From Aplysia californica (lineage: Eukaryota > Mollusca > Gastropoda > Aplysiida > Aplysiidae), in the NCBI RefSeq assembly GCF_000002075.1, contig NW_004798248.1, positions 47,685 to 111,684 on the forward strand: a DNA stretch of 64,000 nucleotides. The letters are read 5' to 3'. Position numbers and translations under genes: made by a program. The notes under the pieces are model-generated. The model saw nothing but the letters and a program-made list of their open reading frames with translations, did not search any database and was not told the DNA's origin. This document shows, piece by piece, positions 12,499 through 22,900 of this stretch; the stretch's first letter is position 1; every line of letters starts with the position of its first letter.

Positions 12499-14810
12499 CA
12501 CACACGCACACACACACACACATCTACTTGCTTATCACACGAGCATGCTTACACATCGTCACGAAATGAGCACATATATAACAAAATAATATACACAATG
12601 CAACAAAATACATAAATGGATACATAGTCATTTACATAACATAACACTGAACATGAATCAACACACACATCATACGTGAGTCATTGTGGTGAAATCAGGG
12701 GCTCGTAAAAAAAATAATTTAAAAAAAAAGAAACTGGCATTTTTCTGCTACCGTACTGAAAAATGTTGATCAAAGGCACAAAAAATGTAAATTTGCGTTG
12801 TTCAAGGAACAATCTAGCTTTGAAAGTGACCAAACTTTGACAGTCATTTTCTCGCTAATTGTACTTCTGACACCAGGCAACCACCATCACCTTCAATCAC
12901 TAATAATCTCAACTTGTATTCAAGAAAGATTAAATAGTATTTTATTCCATTAAAAGCGAGGTAAAATGAACAGGCTTTAAGATAGGGGGCCTACAAATAA
13001 CTCCATATGCTCAAAAATTGGCAAGCACCCAATTCCACTGGTCGTGACACACTACTTTACAACCTAGAACACTCATTTTATTTATCTTAACATTTAAGGC
13101 AGGCTTATTTTTAGTTTGCAACACAAAAGTCTAAAAGCAAAACTTACATTGTGTCACAATGTTAGAGACACACTTTTTTTTACTTACTACATAGAGATGC
13201 ATTTTTCTGCTCTACAACCTACTAGACAACTTTTTGATTATATTTTATGAGAAATATCACTCAAATCAATGTCTAAGGAAATCATTTAAAAATATTGCAT
13301 TTTCATTATCTCTTTTCGCAGTTATTCAAAATATAGCTCACTCCAAAAAAAAGTTGAAACCTCATTCTTTCACAGATCTTTTTCAGCTTATCTCAATGTA
13401 AAACTAACATTACAGCAAACAACCAGAAAAATGCATTTCCAAAAGACAAAGACGAAAAATCAAAATGATACTTAAGAACAGTTTTTAATCACATGGAGCT
13501 CATTGTTGAGTGGGGATATACGCCAGATAAATACAATTATTATTTACTATCATAAGAAACCTTTGTTTTCATCAATTAAAAGTTTCACCCACCTTGACGC
13601 CGAAAGCCTCTCCGGCAATGACCTTGACTTTGACCCCACCTTTGTCTCCCCTGGGAATGTCTTTGTCGGACAGCTCCTGGTACGCTGGTTCCACCATCTT
13701 CTCAGCTTTCTTCAGGTTCACCCACAGCTGCAGACCATGTGACTCCGTGTCGCCGCCGGGCATTTCACAATGGACGATACCACGACCTGCGGTCATCCAC
13801 TGAGAATAGAAAAGACAACAGCCTGTTATTGATGAATGTTGTACTTATGATAGAAACAACAAAAGACTGAGACCTTTTTTTAAAGATATATGTTAGTGTT
13901 AGTGTTCCTACGCCCCCCATCAACACAATTTTGATCATTTAAGAGGCAGGCTTCCGACCTTGCTTGTCAGGGCCAAATTAGCACTTTGCCCCCATGGGAC
14001 GTCTTTCGGCAACGGTGAGAAACCGTCCTTTTTCCACACGGGACGCCGATTAGAGACAGTGTGATATAGCAACAAAAACATTGAAGCAATGATCTCCTTT
14101 TTGACATGCGCACTTATTAAAGTTAATTTTCTTTTCTGAATAGTTTGTGTAGCCTTTGAGGTTGAAATTCAGTTTGTATACAACAACTGGAGTAAATTGT
14201 TTGAAAAAGGCCGAGTAGACCAGGCATTAGTGCTGCTTTACTCTTTTGCTTTAGTCTTACTATTTTGATAAAATAGATAGAAAAAATTGGTTTCTAACCT
14301 CCGGCTTCTAGTTACCGTACTCGAAACGGCCAAGAATTCGGGTGACGAATGAGCTAGATTTAATGTTTTTAGTTCCAATTCTAATTCCTTTTTTGGTGAA
14401 CATATGATCATCACTTTCAATTTTCTCAATATGCTAAAAATGTCATAATGGTTGGGGTATATTTTTGCCGAGATACAGGTGTAGTACTGATGTAGCCCAT
14501 CTGCATCCTGGTCCGTGGGGACAAGGGTTATGCTTTCTGAAGGCTGCGAGGGTGGAAAGTGTTAAAGGGCTGAGAGGGATCACAGAGGAAAGACAGAGAC
14601 GCACAATAAACATTCTCCCCACTCAGGAATTGAACTCGGATCTCCTGCATGAGGCAGCTAAACATCTAAGGGTCACACCAGTTCCACAGACTGTTGTTAA
14701 TGAATGATGTGCTAATCATAGAGAGGGTTCTGTCTGATCTTTGAGTTGTAGTTTATTTTATAGAACGTTGCCCAAAACAGCTGCACTGCATATGCAACAA
14801 ATAACGTTGA

Positions 14811-14865
<55 letters not shown>

Positions 14866-17685
14866 TGTGTGTGTATGTGAGTGTGTGTGCGTGTGTGTGT
14901 GTGTGTGTGTGCGTGTGTGTGTGTGTGTGTGTGAGCATGTGTGTGTGTGTGAGTGTGTGTTTGCGTGTAAATGTTTGTGCGTGTAAGTGTGTGTATGTGT
15001 GTGTGTGTTTGTCAGTGTCTGTGTGTGTATGGGTGTGTGTGTGTTTGCGTGTAAATGTTTGTGTGTGTATGTGTGTGTATGTGTGTGTATGTGTGTGTAT
15101 GTGTGTGTGTGTGTATGTGTGTATGTGTGTGTGTGTGTTTGTCAGTTTGTTAGTGTTTGAGCCTATACTATAGTGGTTTGCACCATATAAAGCTTTCCAA
15201 AAAGTTGAAATCGTTTTAGAATTTTATCAATTCTGCTGGGGTTATAATAATTATAGATTGTAAAGCTCATAGAGCAAGCTGATAAGCAAGAATTTATGCT
15301 ATACAAATTCTATTTATTTTATCATCTTTTATTACCTGTAGATCTCCTGCCTTTATCTTGCCTTTGTGACCCAGAAAGTCTTGGTGAATCCCCTCACCCT
15401 TCATCATGTAGGTCACCTAGTTCACATTAAACATAGAAAAAATATAGCAATCAATCATAATGACTTGTTTAAGAATAAAATTTGTGGCTCAAATGGCAAT
15501 CTGGTAAAAAAAAAGAAAGCCCCGACATTTCTACGACGCTCCGTTGAACAGGTTGGAGCAACCCTCAGGGTTTATTTTATTGACATCGATTTTTTCCCCC
15601 CTACACCAGAAGAATGTTTAGGGTAATACTTAATATATATATATAATCCTTGGCTTTCCAAGAGAGATCATTGAAAAACAAAACAGGACACATAAAAGAT
15701 ACTTCAGCACTTGAAAGAAAAAGAAGAGCACGCTTGCTTTGGAAAGTATCAAAGTCCAAATTTTAAATGAACCTTTATTCACAGCAATAAATATCTGTTA
15801 AAATAAGACTTCTTTGAAAATAGTATTATAATACTACCTAACGACAGGCAAAAGACTCTAGCATAATCCCTCGTATACATGCTACAGTCTCAAGCACTTT
15901 GGGTTGAAGTTGAAAAATCTACCAAGAGACTGTGAACGAGAATGAAGAGGAAGAGAAAGAGAAGTGAGGAGATGGAAGAGGAGAAGGAGAAGGAGAAGGA
16001 GAAGGAGAAGGAGAAGGAGAAGGAGAAGGAGAAGGAGAAGGAGAAGAAGAAGAAGAAGAAGAAGAAGAAGAAGAAGAAGAAGAAGAAGAAGAAGAAGAAG
16101 AAGAAGAAGAAGAAGAAGAAAAAGAACAACAACAACAACAACAAAGACTCACAGTCTCAAAACCTCTGTGTGGATGATCTGGGAACCCTGCTGGGGGTGA
16201 GACGCGAAATTCGTCCAGCATGAGAAATGGGTCAAAGTTACGCAGCTGAGTCATCACCATGAAATACACAGGAAAAAATATAACAATCAATTAACACAGA
16301 ATCCCATAAACTAAAAGTAATAAAAACAAAACAACAAAAACAAAATAAACACCCCCAAAAAATGTCAACAATCAAGAATAAAAAAATCTTCTTGTAACTG
16401 TAATTAAGGAACTTTGAGAGGTGATTAATTGACAAAGGATTCCTTTTTCTTACATGTAGATAATAAATATACTATATTTACATCACATTTTCAACATTTT
16501 CACTTTTTAAATATATATGGTAACAATTATCATCCTCAAAGTAGAGCTTGGCATGATTTTCTACAACCAAAAATATGTTTGATGGGGAACCTTGGAGAGA
16601 AGAAGCAGACCCAACTATTCAGCCCATGTGGAACATACAACTCCAACTATGACGCAGAGAGAGTTGCCATGGTAAAGACCCTGGAGCAGATCACCCAAGA
16701 CTTTTTTTAAGGCGCAGTAACACCAGGGGATGTTGTTGTCTTCTCTGACTCAATGTCAGTACTCCAAGCCATCGAGGGAGGAGAAGACTACAGAGGTTTA
16801 CCGGAACATTCTCAGCCTTGTAAAACAGAAGGGCACTTTCTATGGCGTCCGGGTCACACTGCAGTGGGTGCCTGGCCACTCAGGAGTACCAGGAAATGAG
16901 ACTGCAGACGAGCTATCAAAGACAGGAGCAAGCCTGCCCCAGACAAACACAGCCGCCTCTTTACAGACCTGCAGAGGGATCATCCAAGCCAAAAGCAGAG
17001 ACGAGTGTCTAAACAGATGGACCAACGCAGAAACAGGAAGATCTCTCTTCGGGTACAAGGACAAACCCAATCCCAAAGACCCTTCGAATCTCTATAAATG
17101 TAGAGCTGATCAGACTCTGATCCTCAGATCGCACACAGGACACTTACACACCAAAAGGCACATCAGAATTAACCCCAAGTGGGAACCCCATTGCAGACAC
17201 TATGACTATGACTACCACGAGGAGACCGTTGAATATCTTCTCCTTCACAGCCCAAACCTGGCAGTTCTTCGACGCAGGCTCCTTCACACACCTACAGACT
17301 TACAAAGCCTGCTCTACTCTGGTTTTATATTCTAAAAATATTATTAATTAAAGGTTGACACACATTTTTCACAAGTTCGAGTATGTGATGAGATAATTGT
17401 GACAAGATCACTGGAGGAATGTGCCATGACGACTTCATCGTGAGACGAGTTAACTGGAAAAAACCTTTTTACAATACCCTTACAATACTATTATTATCGT
17501 CGTTATTATTATCTTTAATATAATTATTATAATTATTATAATTATTAAGGCTATTAAATGCTTGGGGACAGGACATCATAAATAAATTAACCTACCTCAG
17601 GACGTCCGATACTCCGACGCACTCTCGCCCCAACACCCTCATCCTGCTCAACACTTTCGAAACTCAGGTTGGTTGTGCGAGACAT
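7948..17685 (-). CDS. PIR: Pirin (cupin iron-binding nuclear protein)
   Basis: Coding exons on the minus strand: 17685-17596, 16245-16153, 15416-15336, 13799-13593, 12192-12063, then a missing exon, 9450-9384 and 8057-7948. All junctions seen obey GT-AG and the phases agree except across the missing exon. The visible exons give about 259 codons against 290 in human Pirin, so about 29-30 residues are absent; they fall between the segment ending GEASFG and [12 protein letters not shown]. Pirin has two cupin barrels; the N-terminal one binds one iron through three His and one Glu. These are present as [11 protein letters not shown] (His54, His56) and [10 protein letters not shown] (His98, Glu100). 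Known roles are as a redox-sensitive cofactor of NF-kB-type transcription factors and, in bacteria, quercetinase activity. The start is supported by the [15 protein letters not shown] segment that follows in alignable position. Identity is very secure; the gene is incomplete only because of the assembly. Confidence 0.95.
8217..8296. repeat. (CA)n microsatellite
   Basis: CA run with one TATA interruption, in the last Pirin intron. Confidence 0.92.
8552..8726 (+). repeat. hairpin-tailed SINE-like repeat, copy 2
   Basis: Starts GTAAGAGTTTTACAGAACTT, has AGGTCATATAAGTGCCGAAG, then GGAGGAGAGATTGGGACAAC and the end CACCCGCAAACTACC. One arm of the hairpin carries a change that weakens pairing. In the Pirin intron between the last two coding exons. 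Confidence 0.65.
9384..9450 (-). CDS. PIR: Pirin penultimate coding exon
   Basis: Twenty-two codons and one base, [15 protein letters not shown] then KEPVVQH, acceptor in phase 0, donor GTAAGT in phase 1. Equivalent to the HFVLIAGEPLREPVIQHG region of human Pirin. Confidence 0.94.
9456..10930. other. Pirin intron DNA, no exon seen
   Basis: Checked on the minus strand for the missing Pirin exon (a HHTAVLGEGD-like segment) without success. No other gene or repeat family recognised. Confidence 0.5.
10933..11103 (+). repeat. hairpin-tailed SINE-like repeat, copy 3
   Basis: GTAAGAGTTTTGCAGCACGT, AGGTCGCATAAGTGCTG, GAAGGAGAGATAAGAACGAC and CATTCACCAGCTACCC mark the same family. In the Pirin intron that also holds the assembly gap. 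Confidence 0.65.
11325..11424. other. assembly gap (100 N) inside Pirin
   Basis: Exactly 100 N, the usual placeholder for a gap of unknown size, next to a CA repeat. It lies between Pirin exons 5 and 7, where one exon is expected and not found. Confidence 0.98.
11434..11506. repeat. (CA)n microsatellite at gap edge
   Basis: Pure CA run starting about 10 bp after the N gap. It is a likely cause of the assembly break. Confidence 0.95.
11541..12029. repeat. tandem duplication of a CA-rich unit
   Basis: Two copies of a complex CA/ACGC-rich unit, each starting CTTGGAATGCACATACACAC (11541 and 11805) and each ending TCACTATAAATACA. The copies are about 264 and 225 bp and differ mostly in CA run length. 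This is a segmental tandem duplication next to Pirin exon 5. Confidence 0.85.
12063..12192 (-). CDS. PIR: Pirin coding exon 5
   Basis: Begins [14 protein letters not shown] and ends in phase 1 after GEASF plus one base, with a GTGAGT donor. It is the start of the C-terminal cupin domain. CA-rich repeat DNA begins only about 30 bp past its donor, which probably caused the nearby assembly gap. Confidence 0.93.
12210..12300 (+). repeat. TATAGCGC...GCGCTTTACA interspersed repeat
   Basis: (ATA)n followed by CTATAGCGCC, a 24-nt loop, then GGCGCTTTACATT. AGCGCC (12250-12255) can pair with GGCGCT (12280-12285). The same architecture is at 54379-54460 and, worn, at 45660-45715. Probably a SINE or LINE tail family. 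Confidence 0.55.
12318..12522. repeat. CA-rich microsatellite
   Basis: Interrupted CA arrays with ATGCACACATAAC and TATGCCAAA breaks, just upstream of Pirin exon 5 on the minus strand. Confidence 0.9.
12676..13052 (+). mobile_element. MITE, GGAATCAGGC family, copy 2
   Basis: Left end CGTGAGTCATTGTGGTGAAA then TCAGGG, right end ACCCAATTCCACTGG then TCGTGACACAC. Its interior shares CATTTTTCTGC, GTTGATCAAAGGCAC and ATTTTCTCGCTAATT with the copies at 31483 and 35280. More diverged than copy 1. In Pirin intron 4. Confidence 0.75.
13593..13799 (-). CDS. PIR: Pirin coding exon 4
   Basis: Sixty-nine codons from [15 protein letters not shown] to IAGEAFGVK, phase 0, donor GTGGGT. Contains the third His and the Glu of the iron site and the LQLWVNL segment between the two cupin domains. 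Confidence 0.96.
14619..14690 (-). repeat. possible tRNA-derived SINE head
   Basis: The minus strand has a B-box-like GAGTTCAATTCC preceded by CCTTAGATGTTTAGCTGCC, arranged like a worn tRNA. No body or tail family was assigned. Confidence 0.33.
14812..15142. repeat. GT-rich compound microsatellite
   Basis: About 330 bp of interrupted GT repeats with a higher-order repeat: a block containing TGTTTGCGTGTAAATGTTTG occurs twice (about 14958 and 15042). In Pirin intron 3. Confidence 0.92.
15336..15416 (-). CDS. PIR: Pirin coding exon 3
   Basis: Twenty-seven codons, [20 protein letters not shown] to KAGDLQ, phase 0, donor GTAATA. Corresponds to the strand leading to the WMTAGRG motif. Confidence 0.94.
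15960..16145. repeat. (AGGAGA)n(AAG)n(AAC)n purine repeat
   Basis: A graded repeat: hexamer AAGGAG units, then pure AAG, then AAC. It stops about 2 bp from the GTGAGT donor of Pirin exon 2, so it lies at the start of that intron. Long purine-pyrimidine tracts of this kind can adopt triplex structure (general knowledge). Confidence 0.92.
16153..16245 (-). CDS. PIR: Pirin coding exon 2
   Basis: Thirty-one codons, [13 protein letters not shown] to [11 protein letters not shown], phase 0 at both ends with a GTGAGT donor. Holds the first two iron-binding histidines. A long AAG/AGGAGA microsatellite lies only about 8 bp beyond its donor, with AAC units closest to the exon. Confidence 0.95.
16560..17337 (+). 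pseudogene. LINE 3' fragment with RNase H domain
   Basis: Antisense to Pirin inside its intron 1. Translation shows an RNase H domain: [14 protein letters not shown] (catalytic Asp) near 16738, then in another frame [20 protein letters not shown] near 16852-16911, then ELSKTGAS. It is followed by [10 protein letters not shown] and a C-terminal zinc-like segment with [19 protein letters not shown], ending LYSGFIF before a TAA. RNase H after the reverse transcriptase is typical of I/Jockey/R1-group LINEs; the exact clade is uncertain. A stop near 16708 and a frame change near 16795 break it, and everything upstream of RNase H is missing, as expected of 5' truncation. The long clean frame from 16780 to 17335 suggests a fairly recent insertion. 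Confidence 0.8.
17596..17685 (-). CDS. PIR: Pirin coding exon 1
   Basis: Thirty codons, [14 protein letters not shown] to [14 protein letters not shown], ending in phase 0 at a GTAGGT donor. Shorter at the N-terminus than human Pirin by a few residues. The RRSIGRPE block is strongly conserved in the family. Confidence 0.93.
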
Positions 17686-17689
17686 GTTC

Positions 17690-19485
17690 CACAATTAATT
17701 TAGATTAGATCTAGATCCAGACCGATCAACCCTTGATGATTTCGCTGTTGTGTTAATCACTCAGCAACTGGACAGTGAAGATTCAGTAGCGCAACTAGCC
17801 TAGCGACTGGCGACAACTACGACCTCCACATTCATTTAGTTTGTTGTTGTTTCTTTTTCAGCAGTTTAAAAATACCGTCATGTTGCTGAGTCATGTTTTG
17901 TCTCGCATTTATAACCTTCATGACGAAGCAAAAATCTGATGAGTTTCGTCAATAATAATATATTTTTGTAATCAGATAGGCCCTTTTTCAAGTAACAAGC
18001 AGCTTGGTTTAATTATGTCTTCCAGCCTCTCACCTACCTGCCAAATGATCAAAGACAGATGGTGAAGCAATGGTTATCCTTTTGCGACGAAAGCTCATGA
18101 TACATGTATTTGTTTAATGATTTATTCTTTTTTTAAATTGTTCATGCACTGGGGTGTCAAGATATTTGTTAGTTGTCCTTCAATTTTTCGCGAGGATAAT
18201 TGTACGTTTGGTTTTTAAAATGATGTTGGGGCCCTTCTATGCAAAATAAATAATTTCGAAAGTTGCCCCTGGATTTCAACAAGAGCCTGCCTACAGCTAC
18301 AAGAGTTGAAGGAGGGGGTAAAGACTGAATCAGACAGGAAAAGATGAGAGACATCCAGAATGGACAGTCCTGATGCTGAGGGGAGCATCACTAAGAGTAA
18401 GAGAGGCACAGAACAACAAGATGGGAAGACAACTGGTTGCCAATATTCTGTGTTTGTGTTGACCCGACTGCAAGGAGATTAAAAGTAAGTTCTAAACTCC
18501 TTGCCCGACTGCTGGTTATTTCTTCTTTTTTTTTTACATTCGGATCTGCTGTAAAGTACTTTAGTAAAGTATACTAGACTAGATCTAGTATGCTGTTCTT
18601 CCTTGACAATCACGACTTCCCATGTCCCCTCTGACGTTTTTTTCCCCTTATCATGACACTTTCCAAGACCTCCTAGTCTTATCTTTTCTCCTGGGTGGCG
18701 GTCTTGGCTAACTTCAACCAGAGAGCTGCTTCGACTGATGATTGAGATAATGTATGAAAAGCTCAGCAAAAATAGCGAACGGTGTATCAACGAAACATCA
18801 TCGGGGTAAAATAATTTGACTGTTCGAACTAGATTCTAGTCACACCCCACCCATTAATAGACCTCTCGCCTCTCTCCACTAGGCCCAGCATAGAAACAAA
18901 CAAGTGGGTTGTTGGCTGTTGGGTCATTACCCTGCTGCTTGGCTTTGTCCGAACTAAAAGTTGCGTGATGTGACCCTCTTCTCGATGTTGAAATTGTATC
19001 ATGTATGCCAATAGCGATATCATCTTTAACTGGATTCTACAGCATCAGCAGTCATAAAGGCAAAGACCTATATTGTAACATTGGTCTTTTCTTTGTTTCC
19101 GAACTCCGAGGAGACCTTTTCCCATTTTTCCTCGTTCTTTTTCTGGTTCTCACAGCATACAAGACAACGGCTGGTAACTTAATAAATAAGGGAAGATAAT
19201 AATTGTTCTAAAAGAATGATCAAACTAATTTATAATCACTGTTCTTCTATTGCAAGGTTGCAGTGTTCTAGGAGGTGAGAAGTCAGAAGTAAACAGACTT
19301 CTCCGAACATCAGTGTTGTAGAGCACATTATTGTGGGGGTGATGCTGCGTCTACTCTGAAGGTACTGCGCACACTCACACCATGATGTATCTAGCTGTGG
19401 CCAGATACGTCTTTAGTATTGGGTCTGTCGCAAGACTAGCCTAGGTCAGAGGGGCTGGTCATGTGCATAGTCTCAGCCTGCCCGG
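17690..19485. promoter_or_regulatory. divergent intergenic region between Pirin and ADCK2
   Basis: The start codons of Pirin (minus) and ADCK2 (plus) are 1.8 kb apart and point away from each other, so both promoters must lie here. No TATA box or CpG-rich core was evident. No gene was recognised in 18120-19240, which has only weak open frames. Promoter positions are inference. Confidence 0.4.
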
Positions 19486-19915
19486 ATGATGTCTCCTGTT
19501 CGACGTATTTTGACTTCCACTTCTTTCCACACTGGTGTGCCATCTCATATCCAAAGAATGTTAATGAAAACCACTCAATTGACGTTAAGGAACAAAGTGT
19601 CTTTCATCGTTGGAAATAGAAGCAGTGTGAAAATTGGTCAAAGAATGCGAGTGTGTATTTCATCTTTACTCCTGGGCGTTCCAGTTGCATGTATCAGCAG
19701 TGAAATGTTTACAAAGTTTCCATTTAAGGTATTTAACCACCTGTTCTACGTTGCTCAATGTGAGACGATGGACAACGCTGTCATTATGGTGAAGAAGGAT
19801 GAGCAGTTCTGTCCGTCTTTGCAAGAGAGGATCGTAGAAAGGCTGCTTCTGTGTCTGAGGGCCATCCATCTGTCCGTCCTGTTCTTCCCACTTTTGGTGT
19901 TGTATCCCGTGTCAT
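19486..19915 (+). CDS. ADCK2: ADCK2 exon 1 (presequence and hydrophobic segment)
   Basis: 143 codons plus one base. Two adjacent Met codons open it; I take the first. Ends VLYPVS then a split codon at a GTGAGT donor. Low conservation is expected for the mitochondrial presequence. A MITE begins within about 20 bp after the donor. Confidence 0.88.
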
Positions 19916-22900
19916 GTGAGTGGAGACAGGAATGTGTGGGTCACGACACGGTGGAATCAGGCACTCGTCATTTTTTAAGCATTTGGAGATATTTGCGATT
20001 GAAGGAGGTGGGGGTCACCTGTTCGTCGCCTCAGAACCATTTTGTCCAAACTGTACACTTAATATAAAAGTAACAATTGATAACAAACTTGACTGGCATC
20101 CTCACGCTGCTCTTGAGCATTAAAAAATTAATAAAAGAATATTCCTTTTAAGGAATTTAAGAACTTTCCATGTTGATATAAGATTATTGAAAGTGTGCTA
20201 TTATTTTGTATTTTTGCTGCTGGGCTGGGAATTGTAAGGTAAAGAAAAGTTTGACTGAACCATTAGCCAACAAGATCTCAAGATATGATTTTACTAAAAT
20301 TGATGAAATGTATAACACCACATTTATAAGAAAGATAAAAAGTATTATAAACGACCCTTTCCACACAAATTTTAAGATCACGCAGCAGCAGATATGTACC
20401 TCCAAAAACAAAGAAAGAAAGATATAAAAGAAGTTTTTTACCATCTAGCATAATATAAGGTTATTGTCAGAATTTAAAGCATAAGATGTGCGTTGCTCTT
20501 TAGAGTATGTTTATATTATATAGCTCCAAAGGTCTTGTAATAAAGTTCCTGCATTTGGTTGAATGATGCATCTGATGTGAATGTACATTTTGTCAGCTTT
20601 ACTTCTCTTTTCGTATTTAATTTTAATGAGAGTAATATATTAAAATTTAAATGTTTTAATGTATACCTGCACATGTGTTTTTACGGTGCACTACGGCCCA
20701 GAAAAATTTCCCTCTGGGATAATAAAGTACTATCTTATCTTATCTTAGTAAAGAGGACTCTTTGGACAAAATAGTTCGAGGCGATGAGTTGTCAGAAGAA
20801 CAGTTAATGAGAAAGTGGCTGCCAAACTTTGGTGACGTCCTTTGGGTGTCCTTGGAAACTGAAAATTTACATTTTTTGTGTCTTTGATCTACGTTTTTCA
20901 GTAAAATACACACAGAAATATATATATATTTTTTAATGGCTATAAACTATTAAAGGTTTTGAAATCAAAAACAACAAAAAGTTGCTAAAAGTTGCCCAAT
21001 GGGCCGGAAATTGTCGTTGCATTATTTTGATGAGTGCCTGATTTCACCACAGTACCACACATTTTATAAGTCTTTACTTTTTATTTTGTATTGTGTTAGT
21101 GTTAGGGACTAGGGGAAAATTAATGGGTGCAGTGTTAGGAATGGATCATTGTTTTTCTACTAGTTTTTTTTGTTGTTGCTATGTATCTTTTTTCAAGTTT
21201 CATCATATGCTGACAAAATAAAAAATACTCATGTAAGACGGTTTTTTAGATGTAAAATTTAGTCAAACATATGCTGTAGATAATTTATAAAAGAAGCTCA
21301 TTTTGTGTAATTTTTTGCTTTTCATGTTCTTGGCATACACAAAAGAAATTATTTTCTAATTAATTCAAGTCATGGCAAATTACTACAATTCTTAAATTAA
21401 ATTTTGGAGGAAGTGGTAGATACACGTACGGTAGCTGAGGCCTCCTTTAAAATTGCATTTAATTATCAAAATTATTGTTTCTCCAAATTTCTATTTAATA
21501 AGTTGTTGACATTTGCTGCACTACCTTAAGTATATATTTGAGATATATATTATATATCATAGACTCATTTCTTCATTACAATCATTTCAGATCTTCATGT
21601 GTCTTGCTTTCAACTCTGGTTGAGTTTGTTGTACCGAGCAACAGAACGGTCTGGTGCAACGTTCATCAAACTGGGTCAGTGGGCAAGCACAAGACGAGAC
21701 CTGTTCTCCCCCGATTTTTGTGAGTGTTTCTCTCGTCTCCACCACAGAGTGCGACCTCACGCCTGGTCACACACGGTGGAGACTTTGAAAGAAGCGTTCG
21801 GCAGCAATTGGCGGTTGATCTTGGGACTGCAAGAAAAACAGGAGCCAATCGGGTCTGGATGTATTGCTCAGGTGATTTTGTCTTATCGATAAACCTCTGA
21901 GGGATGCTCCTTTAGCTCAGATAATAATCATACTGGACTAAAGAATGGATAACTTGGTTTGAAACTCAAAGAGGGCATTCTTGAACTCAAGTCGTTTTGT
22001 GGAGTTTTCATGGCTCTCAACCCGTTTGGCTTGGTTCTGTCGGAGACAGACGTTAAATTCAGAGGTGCCGCCTCTTAAATAACCTAAAAAATGTTGATCA
22101 GGATTTTAAACCCATACAGTTACACTTACTTGTCCTCTGAGCTATAGGCCTAAGAAAACCTTTGCAGAACTTTTCTTACATGTAGATTGTTGTATAGAGT
22201 TTGTTCATCCCGCGTAGGTCGATAAACTGGATGGGGAAATGACTGCTCGGATAATTTCACAGGGTTTATGCATAAGACAGAGATTTTGCTGTGATACTTA
22301 GGCCTCAGGTATATTTTTTTCCTTTCCTTTCCCACTGCCCTTGTTTTTCAGACAAGAGATTACTATTGTCAACACCAGTATTGTACTGCTTCAACCACCT
22401 GTTTGAAATTAAAAGAGCCTTATCATTTGCTTTTGTGTTAGCAATCCGGAGACTGGGAGGAGGTGTTGCTTTGCCCTTGAAAACATGAATTGAAATTATC
22501 AGTATCTCTCAATTAGTAATCCGTGTTGGAATGGAAATATGGGTTCATCAGTCTTGAAAATATTTGAAAAAAATGATTATACGTGTTTGTTAATCTTGAA
22601 AATATTTGACAAAAATATAATACTTGGGTCACAGCACCAGCCTAATCATACTATACACTGGCATGACTATTTGCAGAAAGGTGGGATGACAAAGAAAATG
22701 AGACATTATTTTGTTGTGCAGTTTTATGAATATGATTTTAAAACCTTCTGTAATAAAGGGATTGTCTGCCAGATGTTTCTTTTTTTTTTTCTTACACTCC
22801 ACGTAGGACAGTTGTGATAAGTAAAGCTTTGAAAAGTGTTCCTCTTTTTATCTTTGTCTGACTAGAGCAAAGCCATGAAACTAAATGAACATGATTATTG

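Larger units (their letters stand above)
19933..21061 (-). mobile_element. MITE, GGAATCAGGC family, copy 3, split by insertion
   Basis: The left half (19933 to about 20018) has GGTGGAATCAGGCACTCG and GGAGGTGGGGGTCACCTG; the right half (about 20790-21061) continues with AATGAGAAAGTGGCTGCC and ends GCCTGATTTCACCACAGTAC then CACACA. Together they match copy 1 in order and orientation, so the roughly 770 bp between them was inserted later. It starts about 18 bp past the ADCK2 exon 1 donor. Confidence 0.8.

Noticed and set aside
15890-16290. polyLys/polyGlu/polySer frames
   Set aside because: Translation of the AAG/AGGAGA repeat. Only the minus-strand stretch 16153-16245 is real coding (Pirin exon 2).
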